A stretch of 64,000 nt of DNA from Tomocerus qinae (lineage: Eukaryota; Arthropoda; Collembola; Entomobryomorpha; Tomoceridae), in contig CM034548.1 in the NCBI GenBank assembly GCA_020055645.1, forward strand, positions 18,476,001 through 18,540,000, given 5' to 3'. The translations under genes were made by a program, and so were the position numbers. This document shows positions 31,301 through 47,143 of this stretch, piece after piece. The notes below the pieces were generated by a model. The model made no database searches. It saw nothing but the letters and a program-made list of their open reading frames with translations, and was not told the origin of the DNA. Numbering within the stretch: position 1 is the first letter of the stretch; every line of letters starts with the position of its first letter.

Positions 31301-34300
31301 CAGTCCATAAAGAGTCAAACTAGAAAACACTCGTTCCTCAGCAAATATTACAACTATTAATAATAATAATGCGACATTAATTTTACTCACTCGGAGCTTT
31401 TTGGAACCCTCCTTTACATCAATTATTTCACTCCCACACAGGAATAATGTTTTGTAATAAGATTGGGACAAACCTTTTATGATCGTCCTGATTTCTACCC
31501 TCTGCGGAAACTTTTTCGTCATAGTCTTTTTTCGGTTCAATATTGTGAGGCCCAGTCCAGTCTCCAGTGTCAACATGCCGACTTGACTCCACAACGTGAG
31601 GAGGCTCCATTGCGGTTATGTGCGTTCCCGAATCTAGTCATTATATCCATACAAAAAAACAAGTCGAGTCACAAAAAGCTCTTTGCATTTTGTTATCAAA
31701 AGTAGAACGTTAATTACTACACCGAGGTTAATCAGCCTAATATATCCTCATGATATGCATGGATTCTAATTACACAAAGTTCGTTTCACCGAATCCAATT
31801 CACAGAGCACAAAATCCATGCGGAGAAAGAGCACTAGTAAAATGCAGAGTCAAGTTGAAACATTTTTGCTTATTGTTAGACTTTTCTCGAGGAAATAACA
31901 AATGCGAAGAGTTGGGAAAGAAATGCAGTCGAGAGTCTGGCAGACAATGAACTATCCGAGAGGACCAACACTCGAAACTATATAGGGAAAGTAATACCGG
32001 CTTTCTCAAGTAGTAAATATATATTAAAAGGTGGGCTTTACAGTACCATGCATTGCAATGGTTGCCAGAGCTCGGTTTGCGAAGTGGGAACGAATAATGG
32101 CGATCTAAGAATCAATACTATATGTATTCTCCAACTGTTCATTTAATACATTTGCCGTGATCTATATACATGCACTCACTCAGCATGAATATATTCCCAC
32201 GGAATATAATTGGGGGATTTTATATATACACAAGTACACAGGATATTTGCTATCCAACTTTAAGCAGATGATTCTTCTCCAGAAGAAAGTAAATTACTAG
32301 AACTGCTCCAGAAACTCACCTTCGGCTGAGTTCATATTCTGTTGCATAAGGCTGAGTCTCTGTGCGGAGTGTACTGGCACCACATTTCCACATGAGCGGA
32401 TGGTCCCCATTGAAATCGATTTCCTAGGTCCTCCTGTTGCAGTCCCACTAATTGCCTTCAAATCACAATAAAAAATCCAATCTTAAATAACTCCCACATA
32501 CTCCATTTATCCCTGCCACTGATTTCTCTCCTAAATATCTCCTATCTTCAAATCAACCCACAACATTTTCAAAATCAAGTTGATAATCTTTATAAATATT
32601 GTGCAAAGCTATATAAAACATGATATATATCTATTATGTAGTATAATTAACATAAATGTAAATAGTAGTCAGACTCCATTATGTCTTTTGATATATATAC
32701 GTACAAATGAATGTAACTAGAGCACAATAGTAGTAGTGTGTGAGAGTTGGCAGATGCCACGCCATGAAGCCAGTCTTTTCCATTTTAGTCAATTTGCTTC
32801 AAGAACATGCTCCTGTAGTGGCATATTATAGTTATGGAAAATGGAAGGGTTTTGTAATGGAAATAGCATCAAACAGATCCAGTTCCATTAATTTCCTTTT
32901 CGCTACTCAAGAGCAGCAATCGTTTTTGACAGGTTTGTGTGCCGTAGAGATTTAGTCACCTACTTTATTGCCAACCACACTCGTTTACAAGTAATAATAA
33001 GATAAATATTTGCAACATCATTGTTTTTCCTGCCAATAAATACTCCATTTCAGTTTTTATTACTGTAAAAATGTGGCAGAAAAAAAATTTATTATGAAAG
33101 AAGATGTATTAAAATGCGAACATACACTGACACGTGTCGACCGCTATTATTTGTAAAGCTATTGTTTTAGTCTTTTCACATAATTTCCCTGTCACTCAAT
33201 CAAAATCAAAACAGATTACTGTTATCTTTCCTATAAATTTGACAAAATATTCCCATAAACGAAATGGCAACAGCCTAAATTGACAGTTAAAGCTGTATGC
33301 TCAATCTTGTGGGATCTGTCTGCTCGTGGTTTTCCCTTCCAATACATTCTTACCAGAACAAAAAAATAAATAGGAAGTGCTTACGTATTCCGCGCACAAA
33401 ATCTGTTTTTGTTTCTTTTTAACTATAGTACAAACGAATCAGATATTTTTTTACTAAATTTATCCTGGAATTCTTAAGTATGTGGGGAATTGCAGTGGAA
33501 TAACTTCGTTTTACCAAATTGTACATCTTATTTTACTGGGATTTATTCCTTCCCCTTGTTTATTTTACTTTCTAAGAAATATTTCAGGGTTTATTGCAGT
33601 ATTACGTGTTTTGGCATAATTAGCGTTATGGGAAATATTTATAAACTATGTGCACATGACTCATTCAGAGTACACTGTGAGAAGATAAGGATAAGACTAA
33701 ATTATTAGACGACGAAGGCAGCATTTCAATTAGCGTAGCCATAACCTCATAAGGCATATGTCTCACTTGGCTACGTATGCAGTATATCATTGTATTCATT
33801 AGCTAGGCATTTATGAGAATTTGATATGCACAAACCAAGGTAAGTTCATTGGAAATGTAGATATATTAATGTATGCTTAATATTATGCATCCTCATGCCT
33901 AGTAATTGAAGTTAACTATGTAAGAGTGTCTCTGTTGCCGTCATCATCAAAGTTAATTACTTTGTGTTTTCCTTGGAGTATAGTAAATATATTTCTCCAA
34001 AGTATTACGTAAGTAGGCATATTATGAATCTCAGTGTATAATAATATTATATAGTACAGTGTCTATACAACAGTATACATTTGCCCTATGGAACTATATT
34101 CTAACTATAGAAACCTAAAGAAAAGTAACATTATGGCATCTCTTACGGCTACTAATGTTGAATATTTCACTGGCGATCGTCCTAATACTAATGAAGTATT
34201 AATATTAAACGAAACATGTATTTGGTATGAGGATTATTTTTATTAACAGCTCAAATTGAAATGATTGAGCCAGTTGAGAGTAAATTGGTAATGTCGCTCA

Positions 34301-37300
34301 CGTATAAAACGGAGGAGCGGAATGGAACAGCTGGAAGGGAAAGTTGGAGAAAGTAAGCCAATGCAGTAATTTTATTTATATTTACAAACTTTAAATAGCT
34401 AGGGCTTAAATGAAATTGCTCCTGAAATATATTTTATTATATATTAAGTCCTAAAATTGCTATTATAGGCTTTGCAAGGTAGCAATAGAGATGTACAAAA
34501 ATTTTGTATATGCTATATACATGTATATAGCAGTTGGATATTGTAGATTCTCTCAGAGATGCATAATATCACATATAGAAGGAATCTTGGTTTCTTTGCA
34601 ATGAAGGTAATGTTGTTTAGCCAGAGTAAAGCCCTTAGTTTATATTGTTTATCTTTGTATAATATGTTGGAAGATAAGATTACATACACTGTGCTATAAT
34701 AGTAAAAGGGGACATTATTTATACATTAAGTACCTACTTCTACGTACATAGAGTGGTTGTTAGTATGGTTTAAGAATCCTATATACGACTGACATAAAAT
34801 AGTAATGCGTACATTCTGTATTTAATTTAATGTCGAATTTGCTGACAGCATTTAGTTAGTAAAGAAGATAATCATAATTTGAGAAGATCACAAGAAGATT
34901 ATTTAATTTTGTAAATCCGTAATTTCTATTGTAGGGTTTATTTTGCTGAGTAAGGACTGTCTGTGGGACTGATAGGATGTTTAGGGACATTTGTGGATAA
35001 CATTGACAGTTTCAGCGATTCCAGCAAAACTGGGGAACAAATTGCCCAAAGGAAGTATAGTTAGAGAGATAAAAGTTGGATTGCTTTCCATTCCAGTAAA
35101 CTGTTAGTGGCTACAAGAAATAAAAGTATAAAATAGTTTTTATGTAGGACAATGACTCTCCTAACTGCACAGTGTAGCGATATTTGAAAGGACTGACATA
35201 ATGATTCGTAACTAACGACAGTTCTGGTCACGTCGTATTTCCTACGTTATAGCAAAGCACGTACATCGACGAACTAAAATGAAATGTGCATTCCTTATAA
35301 TAATAGGGGCTGAATGAGTATTATAGTATAAGAGTATGTACAGAGGAAAAGAATCGTCTCTCTCTCACAATTATATGAGTTGTCCCCTGTCTGAAATTAA
35401 TTCCAGGTTGATATCCAACCAGGTGGGTAAATGTTTTCTTAGAGTATGTAATTCCCCTTTGATAATGATTTTGAGTTGCGGACTGTGCAAATAAGAAGAT
35501 AAAAAAGACTCACTATAATCCGTGCCCCAGTAGTGGAACTCGTAGATTCATCAACAGTGGTAGATTTCGTTAGCCATCCGTTGGAAGTTTTATAAGCCAA
35601 ATCCGGATGTTTCTTTCTTCTGGGAATTGTAGGCTCTACCGGTCTCCCTATAAATAAAACGCTCAATCAGTTTTATCCGCATTAACATCATTGCACTCAA
35701 CTAGAATAAGTTCACAAGGCTTTTTGCAATAAAATAAAATTTCACAGATAAAACGTCCACAAACGTCACAAGGGTTTAAAACTGTATTTTTGTATTATCG
35801 TTAATTGATCTATGCACTTATGCACTTGATTGCACAGAAAACAGATATCTGAATGAAGGAGGAATTCCGAGGTAGCGAGGTATAGCACTGGAAAAAATGA
35901 TCCGCAGGAATTGTGGAGAGAGAACTATTTCTTACGAGAGTCATTTCCTGACATATCTACGGAAAAATTCCCTAGGTCCGTAGGAGCGGAAATATTTAGA
36001 GATATTGTGTATACATTCGCACAACTGAATAAACTGAATGAGTAGTAGTGTATAATATATAAAATATGAGCAATAATGTGTATTTGGGAAGTTGCTAGGA
36101 ATAATAAAGAGTCTATTAAACGGAATGTGCTTTGGTATAATAGTTGATGGCTTTAGATTTTTACGAATGTGCATCAGATAAACAAAAATGGGTGAAGAGA
36201 AGACTTTCCTCACTATTTTCCCCAACTTCTGCGAAAAATTCTGGTTTCGCGATAAATATTCGGATGTTGACAGAGGAAAGTCAGAACTAGGTACTTACAG
36301 AGAGGACATTTAAGACAATAATGGAAGTACGAGAGAGAGGATTTGTCTGTGAGCTACATTTCTGTTTACATGGGTAGACATTTCATTGAAGGGGCACAGT
36401 CGGTATTTGGCAAACTTCACGACAATATAGTTTACTACGAAACGACAGATGAGAGACACTCTCTATATGGTAAATACTCTATATCTCTCTCGCTCTTCTG
36501 CTACTCTCCAAAACTCTCCTCGTTTCCTTCTGCTATGTTTCAGGGTAGCAGAGTAGTGCAATATGCAATCTCTTATGTATATAAATATATAGTGCCGGCA
36601 GCTAAACTCTCATATATATTATTATATTCACTCTTCTTACGATAAAGGTCCCTATAATGTATATGCTAAGACTAAAACTGCAGAAACAGCATCATATATG
36701 TAATATCCTTCCAGCAGGCGAGCCAAATACTCTTTCACATGTTTTAAAGGATATCTCCTTACCATTTTAATGTAGATTGCAGATAAGCTACTAACTTATA
36801 GCAAGGTGTGTCTAATTTTTATCTGGCCAATTCCTCTGTCTACCACTCAGTCTGTATGATGTGAGTGTTTAGTCTAGCTTGCCTACCGTAACCAAACTGA
36901 TGGTGTGCAAGTAGGTACGTCTTATATGTAATTCCTGTAAGTCTTTTCAGCACTTGGCGTTTGCTTGCTGTTCTCAATCTGCACACCCAGGCATAGTATT
37001 TAGTGGAGTGAGCCAGCACAAACTCTCACACAGGAAGATCACAAGACTTGCTCGGAATAAGACCAATGAATTGCAAATGCCATTTACCTATTGAAAAAGT
37101 CTGCTAGTTCCATGGTTATGGTTAACTTTAGATTAGTTTTCTCATCTGTTCTCGCTGTTCAAGGGAGTTTTAATAAAACACTTGGTTGACTCTACTTCAA
37201 ATGCCTCTGCTCTACGTCGCCATCCAATGCACTTGTATACTCAACCCACTCTTTATTCAAAAACTATACTATACACATAAGGTACACAGGTACATCTAGT

Positions 37301-40300
37301 CAACAGACGAATTGATGATTTATTACGCGACGAACTATGACCTAACAGACTATGGGAGATACCTATTTTGTGGTATATATTAATTACATACCTAACTAAT
37401 TGAGTGAGTTACATATCAATTTTGGCTCCTTGTGTGACAGCTACACACTGACTTGTCCAAATTCCAAAGTGATATAGATATTCTGAGAAAATGTATTAGA
37501 TTATTTCTCAAACTCTCTCAGAACAGATTAAAATGGATTGTTCTACTGGGAACTGTCAAACAAGTTTCAATAAAGCTCTTCCTTCGGAACGTATCAATGA
37601 AATAGTAAAAGTTGTTGTAACGATACCTGATAACTTGAAAGTTTGCTTCTCAATTTCTTTTTGCTTGTCGTCCCCATATGTTTCTCACGGACCACAAGAA
37701 AGGATTCACCAACTTACTTAACAACACTGGTATCTCTCTATCTATTGCTATCAGTGTAATAAGTGTAAGGTACCAAGGTTTCAGACCAATACAAAAATCC
37801 GTGCCTATCCTATGCACTTACGTACGTTACGTGCATAAATACTAGCTCTACACCTTCCATTTTATCTCTTACTCAGCTAGGCATCTACATATCCCCGTAG
37901 TATTATTATTACGTACAGGTACTACTACTACATTTGTATGCAATAGGATACACACACACTTAGAAATTGATACGCTGTCGATGTAAGTCTATAGTAACAA
38001 TAGATAGATAGAGTGGCCGAATAAGTGACTCTCTGCTGTCTGTACTAGTATCTGTAGTAGTAGTGTTAGTCCTGGCTCTACATGGTATATTATACTATTG
38101 CACAAAATGTATTTTTTTCCTCTATCTGTTTATAGCCTCAATCTTGAGGAGCCGTCGTAGTGGAGTCAAGACACACTTGTTTTACACACAAATCCACATT
38201 AGGTGTGAACGTGAACTCACAGTGGACTGATATTAAATTAACTTGGAGTGAGTAGTGTGTGGAGATATCTGTAAATCTGTGTACTATGTGTATCTGCAGA
38301 ATGAAAATGACTGGGCAGGCAGGGGAGAGACCCAGCCAGTCTCACAACTCACAGTCAGAATTGAATTGAAGGAGAACGAAGAATCCTAATATGCATATTG
38401 GAATTTAGTGTTTGGAATGAGATGATCTAGTGAATTAGTTGACCTCGATATTCGAGGCTGCACATGCACTCGTATCTGAACTAAACTCAAGTAGTGAGCT
38501 GACTGACATGATGTACTGAGGGAACTGACGTTGGGTATCTTGTGCAAGAGCTAGAAGAGAAGCTAGTCACTAGCAGTCACTGTATAATAATATTATACAC
38601 AATAAATGTAAACTAAAGCTGCCTACACTATACCACTTGGACTCACACAGGGAGCAGAAATCGTTTTTTGTTTCGTCGACGAAAAATTCGTTCCACGCCG
38701 TTACTCTCCCGTTTCTTTTAACCTACTAAATCCTCCACACTAAACAGACGCTTATAGTCTGGCTAAAGACTACACAGAACACACTCCAAGCTACTTCAAC
38801 GAAAGTTTCTTTCTATAACTTTATATCCTATGTAATAGCTAACTTAAATGTATCTAGGAGCTACTTAAAAATTATCTTCTACTATTTCACTATATATGTA
38901 CATAACAGATATTAATTTTTGCCTAACTTGCTTCGCTGTAGAACTTAACTTGGAAGGTTTGTTATTATAGCTAAATACACTACCGTTGAGTAGTATTACC
39001 ACGTATACCGTTAGAAATAACCGTATAAATACTATATATATAGACGTAACATAATCTTTATCTCCTCGGTAGGTGTATACTGTAGTTAGTCATATTATGA
39101 TAGTTAAATGTTGCTCGAGTGCTTGCTTACTTACAATTAGAACGATTACTTTAGGTAGAGACTTTGCTGACGACATGGATACTAAACTGATGCTCCTTTT
39201 TCATCTGCTCTATTGGATTTTGCAGTGCAATTGCGTTTACCGATACGGATCTTGATATATCAAATGCCACTAGTGAATTGCATAGATCCAACCAAATCCA
39301 TCCATCCTCCTACACCTCTTCACACTTCGCCTTATTGCACATACCAAAATACCAACCCATATTACAGCCATTTATCAACCAGTATCTCTACTTTAGGTAC
39401 AAATCCATCTCCTGCAAAGAGAAACACTGCTTTATCTAGGCAGGGGCATTACTAAAGGCTACTATTGATCAGTAGTTGTTTGCTAAACAATTACACTGCC
39501 ATTATACATGCAACAATAACCACTACAACTTTCTGCGCTCAATTTACATTTTGCACAGTAGCCAAGAATTGTATGTAACACTAGTAACAGAACTACCCAC
39601 AATCCTACACTTTACCAACACCAAGTCTGTAAAACCCATTAAAACTATATAATATTGTTGTAGCTATATAATCGCTGGTAATTTCATGCAGTGAACATTG
39701 TTACACTGATTATTAATATTTGTACTGCATTAAAGAATCAAGGCGAGAGAGTATAGTTATAATTATATTATTTCCCTATCTGAAGTTATAAGATTTGTAT
39801 GTTTTTTTGGCACTTGATAATACTTGTATTTATGTAAACTGACATAAAAAAATACCTGAGTCTCTTCTTCTGAACATTATTTAAAGAGTTTATACTTAAT
39901 ACAGCACAATTGCAACTTTAGTCAATTATTTTTCTGATTGCTTCACTCCTGATTTCCTTTTGTTAACCTCCACCATGACTTCCACTAGGTACAGACAGTA
40001 GGTAAGTATCTGTAGTAGGTATTTATATTGTTGATGTAATTATTGTCTGGGTCTGGGTTATTGGTATGTTAGCCAAGGAATTTTATGCATGGAAATAAAA
40101 GGTAATGGTGCACATGTCAAGAGTTTTTGATATTTTGATTAGGAATGGAAAACGAATATTCGCAGTCAATGCAGAGCATTTGGGTGAATTCAGTCTGTCT
40201 GATTATTTTCAGTCTCGCGATATGAAATATTGCAGTGGAGATAGAAACTAATAGAAATAAAAATGCTATAAGAAATTCTCATTCTGTTGTGCACGTCGTT

Positions 40301-42401
40301 GTTGTGTATTTTGTATAGCGCCAGTAGTAGAGTTTTATCAACCCAGTTCACGTTTGTTGACACTAAAAAAATAAAAACAGTGGGCAGGCGAGTCAATACT
40401 GCAAAAGAAGGATTTGTAAATGTAGTGGCAGAGAGTGCGGATAAAAATGAGAGCATGCAGAGAGATGAATAGAGTAAATGAGCTAATGAATAGATGAATT
40501 AATTATAGAAGGAAGAAAGCAATAAGGATGACAGTGACGATGTCTGTCATTTGTTGTAATTGAATTGAGGATGATGGGAGAGCGAGGGAATGGAGGAAAA
40601 GGAGAGCGGAGAAGGACTGAAAAGCATTCTGGTGGTTGTAGGAGGTTTATTTATGTTTGGATGTGATTGTGGGGCCTTTGTGGACTGAACTGGCTTTGAA
40701 TAGAATATTATTTGCTACATTGGATTGGAACAAAGCAATATATCATATAAATATTTGTTTTCATATCGGGATTGTGTTTAGTTGTATGTAAAGCTGAGTA
40801 GGATATCCTGTGTAAGGCAAGTTGGGGACAGATTTGGTATTTTAGTCCCTGGTAAAAGTATGTAATGGAATCCCAAGAGTATGTACATATTATAATAGGG
40901 TTAGTAACACGTTAGTGAACACAAGTATGTAACAACTATGTAGGGGTGTTTTGTGTTAGGACATTATTTGATGATGTAGGTACCGGCAGGTACCTACGTA
41001 TTTATTTGTAGGTGATTTGGTGGAGGAGAAGGAGGCAGGCAGAGTTTGCGGACTGTTCTTTCTCTCAGAGAATGTTGTGCTAATATTACCTTGTAAGTAT
41101 GACCAGAGGAAAGGAAATAAAATAAGTAAGAGTGTTGGTTTTAGCTGACTTGACGGAGAGTCTAGTAGAACAAAGTAAAAGCCCGGATTTACCATGCTGA
41201 GTCGGAGATAGGCATATGCGATAAGACTGCACCATTTGAATTGAGTTAAAGAGATTGAGAAAGCTGAGTGAAGGTCTGCTACTTTAACTTTAGTCTATGT
41301 ACAAGGAGGCTGGTAATGGCCACGGATACATTCATAACAACTATGTACACTTTTTGTATACCCTTCTCTACCTATATAATATTATAAATATCTGTTATAT
41401 GTAGCCGATATATAATAATATACCTGACTACCTAGCAGGAAGATTTGATTTACTAAAAGTTACTCACAACAAAAGGGTCACGAGATTTCCCTGCTCCAAC
41501 TGATAAAATAATTGGACGGATTTAGCCATAGGTAAGACTCCCATTTTGAGAAGGGGGACGGAACTCTGCACTTATATATGTCACAAAATAGATTTGTGGA
41601 AGGAGTCTAGGACAGACTACTAGAAATGAATAACTGTGACATGCATAAGTATGATTAAACAAAATGTAGTACAACATGCCACAATTACAGAGGGAACATG
41701 AGTGAGCAATAAATATAAATGTATTTATGTTCCTGGAGGAGAAAGAGACAGGTATTTAGGTATTATATCTTCTGTACTTGTACATACATACATACATACA
41801 GGTAGGTACTTATACATACAAGTATACCATTAAATAAAGGGTGAGTGAGTAAGTAAGTAGTTGTGGGAATAATGTCCTTGGTTGAGAGAGACAGGTGCAT
41901 ATGACGAATGGAGTGGAGTAGTCACACGATTGTGTCACAATTTATAATATAGGGAGAAAGTGGTCGGAGAAAGTGGGGGAAAGCAGGTAAAATGTTAAAT
42001 GGGGATAATTGAAAGAGTAATGAATTCCTTGCCTGTCCAAGAAGAGAGATGAGCCTGGGACTGGGTCTGAGTAGGTTGCCGCACAACGGTGAGTTGAGGT
42101 ACGGGATCTGTGCGTGACGAGCCCACGTACTCATGCCATTGGAAAGTACTGCGATACTCAGAGTGTAGCTGCAAGAACAAATGAGACTTTAATGGAATCC
42201 GGAAATAGAGGAGAGTGCTGTGATAGTTAGTTGACTGATGACGACGGGAATGGACGATGGGACAGAAATAAGCGTACCGTGTGCAGGCAGGACAGAGTGG
42301 CCTGGCCACACGAATTCGGCTCGGTCAGAGTCAGGAAGCTCTATATGTAAGGATTATAGGTAAGCCGAATGTCTGAGGTGACAAACCTTTTCCACAGGCA
42401 T
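18835..42401 (-). CDS. Mdm1: MDM1-type microtubule-binding / centriole protein, 16 exons
   Basis: Vertebrate MDM1 binds microtubules and limits centriole duplication (family knowledge). Coding exons: 42401-42387, 42168-42033, 35647-35514, 32423-32320, 31581-31474, 31217-31061, 30725-30586, 30353-30230, 30120-30033, 29202-29119, 25333-25160, 21986-21900, 21631-21549, 21442-21355, 20732-20481, 19733-18835. Total 2673 bases, 890 residues, with phases matching at every junction. The start MPVEKLHSEYRSTFQW parallels the N-terminus of vertebrate MDM1 as I remember it (MPV...SEYQRNF). SEY-type motifs recur at 8-16, 123-129 (TEYELSR) and 171-177 (SEYKKRF). The exon 31217-31061 is the best match to the MDM1 core (FSQYEY..., then WYKEVIELRKKAGEYK). 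RSPDPVNWTVPL lies at 482-493. The tail ends in ARNRFDKFWGKS, like the vertebrate FWGK end. Exon 2 uses a GC donor and the exon 5 acceptor is weak. The protein is longer than human MDM1 (about 714 residues), mostly through the Ser/Thr/Pro-rich last exon. Confidence 0.85.
19850..20340. other. MDM1 last intron (19734-20480), simple repeats
   Basis: The intron carries (AAT)n near 19847-19866, AAC/AAT triplets near 20020-20052 and GAGA-rich sequence to about 20360. No exon recognised apart from the read-through of exon 15. Confidence 0.7.
20389..20480 (-). other. Possible alternative C-terminus of MDM1 (read-through of exon 15)
   Basis: Exon 15 remains open past its donor at 20481 for about 30 codons to a stop at 20391-20389, ending LDEEDAVSF. 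If the donor is skipped, the product would end with this acidic tail and lack the Ser/Thr/Pro-rich last exon and the FWGK end. It may equally be chance. Confidence 0.3.
21987..25159. other. MDM1 intron 11
   Basis: Intron of 3.2 kb between exons 11 and 12. AT-rich, no recognisable gene or element. Confidence 0.7.
25334..29118. other. MDM1 intron 10
   Basis: Intron of 3.8 kb. The plus-strand open frame 26166-26471 is T-rich and hydrophobic, without homology that I recognise, and is taken as chance. Nothing else seen. Confidence 0.7.
32424..35513. other. MDM1 intron 3
   Basis: Intron of 3.1 kb, AT-rich, with no recognised exon, RNA or mobile element. Its phase-0 junctions on both sides agree. 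Confidence 0.75.
35648..42032 (-). other. MDM1 intron 2, GC-AG type
   Basis: A 6.4-kb intron whose 5' border reads ACAG|GCAAGG at 42033/42032 and whose 3' border is TTTATAG at 35648. The exons join in phase (one base plus two, giving Gly), and no GT donor with a usable frame lies nearby. Simple (TACA)n repeat at 41781-41800. No gene seen inside. Confidence 0.65.
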
Positions 42402-43050
42402 TGACGGGCAAGCGCGACACAAATTCCAAAATGAACTGATCATTAGAATGTATATTCACAGAGATTTCGAATTCCTTCCCAAAGACAACGTCTACAAGAG
42501 GACGAGAAATGGGCCAGGCTGATTGTTCAACAACGTCAGTCACGCTCTCTCTCCCAATTTTCGTCAAGAAATTCAATTCCCAATTGTCAAAGGGTTTTTC
42601 AAAAGATTTCAACAAATCGAAGAGCAAGAACAACTTTCTCCGTCTACCAACTGTCAACAAAGCTTCATCTTATTACCAGACGGAGCGGATCATTGACGCC
42701 GACTCCGATCTCAGTCGACTGACTTGACTTTCGCTCTTCCCCCTTCACCCCACAGTCGGCTCACTCGGCACCCAACAGACATGTTCCATCTTCCCGATCG
42801 ATGCCTGGCTCTGTCGCTCGCTGCTCGCCTCGCTCGTCCATCCCGTTCCAGTTTGTCCAGCGCATACCTGCAACAACTGCACCTCCCGCACTCCGCCGCC
42901 GCCGCCACACAACTTCCCACTTTTCTCCAACTCCCATCTCTGTCTACTTATGTCTTGCAATATCTACTATCCCACACTCACTGCTCTCCGGATTTATTGC
43001 TATTCATTGTTCAAGACCTACCACACCATACATACCCATTCCTCTTGTGC
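42402..43050 (-). promoter_or_regulatory. GC-richer 5' region of MDM1 (leader and promoter)
   Basis: The sequence at about 42700-42950 is clearly richer in G+C and CpG than the rest of the window. It lies just upstream of the MDM1 start, as expected for a promoter and 5' leader. A minus-strand frame without ATG runs 42660-42331 through the leader and overlaps the MDM1 start in another frame. No TATA box chosen; the transcription start is unknown. Confidence 0.45.
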
Positions 43051-45367
43051 TAGCCCCCTCCACAACATTCCGCACATGCAGCCGCACCGCACCACACACC
43101 AGAAGAAAGCTTGTATAATGTGGACCATGCAGTTTCCACACAAGAAGACGTCCATTTATACTACGGATATCCTATATATCTCACCATCTATACATATGTA
43201 ACAAATACCCTTATTGCTCCTTCAACCATTTGCACAATAAGTACTTATACTTTCTCTCCAAGTCGCTACAGCGGTTTATAATACTCTCCTACCACTACTA
43301 CTACTACTATTTACACTATTCTACCACTACTACTAGTTAGTACAACAAACAGAACTACTACTACTACTTCTTCTTCTAGTACATGGGGACTTCACCCGAT
43401 TTTATGCTTCACTGCCCTGGCATCGTCCTTCCTACAGTCATACTTTCACATACCTACATCACTAGTAGTCAGTGATACTGTGAGACACTTTATTTTATCT
43501 TGTATATGCTACTACATATATCCCTCCTATTTATCTAACGTATATCAGGAAAACAATGTCAATGACTTTTTAACACTTCTATTCAACGCCAACTCTAGAA
43601 TAAACTGGATCGTTTAATTCCACTCCCTATAGGTATACAGGGATGTTCATCTTACATTTACATCCAATCAACACCAACTACTTCTCGAATAACCATAGAA
43701 CATGAGACAAACACTGCCGTATAGTTCTAGTTGTACTTTCTCTATAATGTTTAGATATATATGTACGTGTAATAAACAACCCTTCTATTTTTAACTATAC
43801 CATGTCTTCCTCTTGCCCTTATTTAATTTTCTAGAGACCAATGCCTTTTATTAGCACTGCATTGCATGATAATTCCCCTGTGTCCATAACAAAATGGAGC
43901 TGGGCTATTCCATTAAATTCATACGCTACTCACATTTCTAGCATACACACTAATAACCAAATCTGGTTTCACAAAATACCCATGTCTGCTAATGTCACTA
44001 TGATTGATTATAGAATCAAACATTTGAATCCTCTAATATTGCGTGCTTGATGAGCACTAAATGAAAATAAATAGAACAGGCACAACCATCAGGACGTTAA
44101 CTGATTTGTAGCATGAAAAATATTCATTCCAAAGAATAATAAGCTACGCAGTATATCAGTCAAAGAAAAATAACCTTCGAGGGGATTTCTAAATTGATAT
44201 GTCTACTACATCCTATAAGTTCATTATTTTCTAAGGATAAATCATAATGACTACATTAAAGAATAATAAATTGAAGTGAACACTATCAGCAGCAAATGAC
44301 ACTATGATCTATTAAACTGATTAATTGTTGTTGTATGCAAATTCATTTCATCTCAGCTCGGTTGTCAAGGCTGTATACATGCATCTTAACTACACATGTC
44401 CTTGTACAGCTAAAATATTCTCAATTAGTAGCTCCGTCTCCTTTAAAAGATAAATAAATTAAAACGATACAACAATTTATATGGCATGACTGCTTTATTT
44501 CGAATACTATTGTAGTTGTAAAGGAACTAAAACTGACAATGAGAAAATTAATTAAGTATAAGTAATTTGGTCTGGTCTGCTTTAAAAATATTGTAGTGAG
44601 TGGCAGATTGACACACTGCAACAGTACGACACAGCTCAATTTTACTATCACAAACCACAAGGTACAACAATTTCAATTTTCGAAGAATTGTAAAATCGTT
44701 CATAGAAAGGATGCTTTTCCGCAAACGCTTCAGAAATATTATTTACATACAATTCGAGATTTTTATTGTGTTACAGTAAATTAATAAAACCAATTCGTTG
44801 AGCTCTTAATTAGATACGTTTTGGTAGATAGGTTGAAATATTAAATACTCAACATCTTGGATACAATTACTGAATAAATAGGTGCAACATGTTTTCATAT
44901 AAGTATTGTCCACATTATCTGTATGTTTTTGCTGTTCTCAATTAGAATAATAATAATACATCAATATTATGGTTAAACTACGTACAAAATGTAATTGTGG
45001 GCAGTAAGGTATATCTACCACGCAACCGAGAGTATCAATTGTTTTAATTATTGTGTTGACTATAATAATTTCTATTTACACATCTAGATACATAACTAAA
45101 TAAACAATATTCTGCAAGTTTAGATTTCCCTCAATGAATGTTGAGTGGATCTATGATATTGACTTGGAGTAGTGTAACAATAGTATGTCAATATAATAGT
45201 ATGGAGGTTCTCAATTATGAAAAATTAAACTGAGTAATAAGCAAAATAATACTTTTGAAAAACATGATCTTACATATTGCCTCGTAAAGATTGCTTTTAA
45301 ATAAAATCTGCCGGTCATTACACACTCACGTAAATTACTTTAAATTGCTCCTTAAAGCTCCCAAACG
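43051..45367. other. Intergenic DNA between MDM1 and HDHD5
   Basis: AT-rich, with an (ACT)n-type triplet tract at about 43290-43380. Short open frames only, none recognised. It must contain the HDHD5 3' UTR near its right end. Confidence 0.6.

Positions 45368-47143
<1,776 letters not shown>

Noticed and set aside
42724..43118. Overlapping plus-strand frames of 105 and 109 codons in the GC-rich region.
   Set aside because: They overlap each other in different frames, lie in the presumed MDM1 promoter and show no domain; a low-stop GC-rich stretch explains them.
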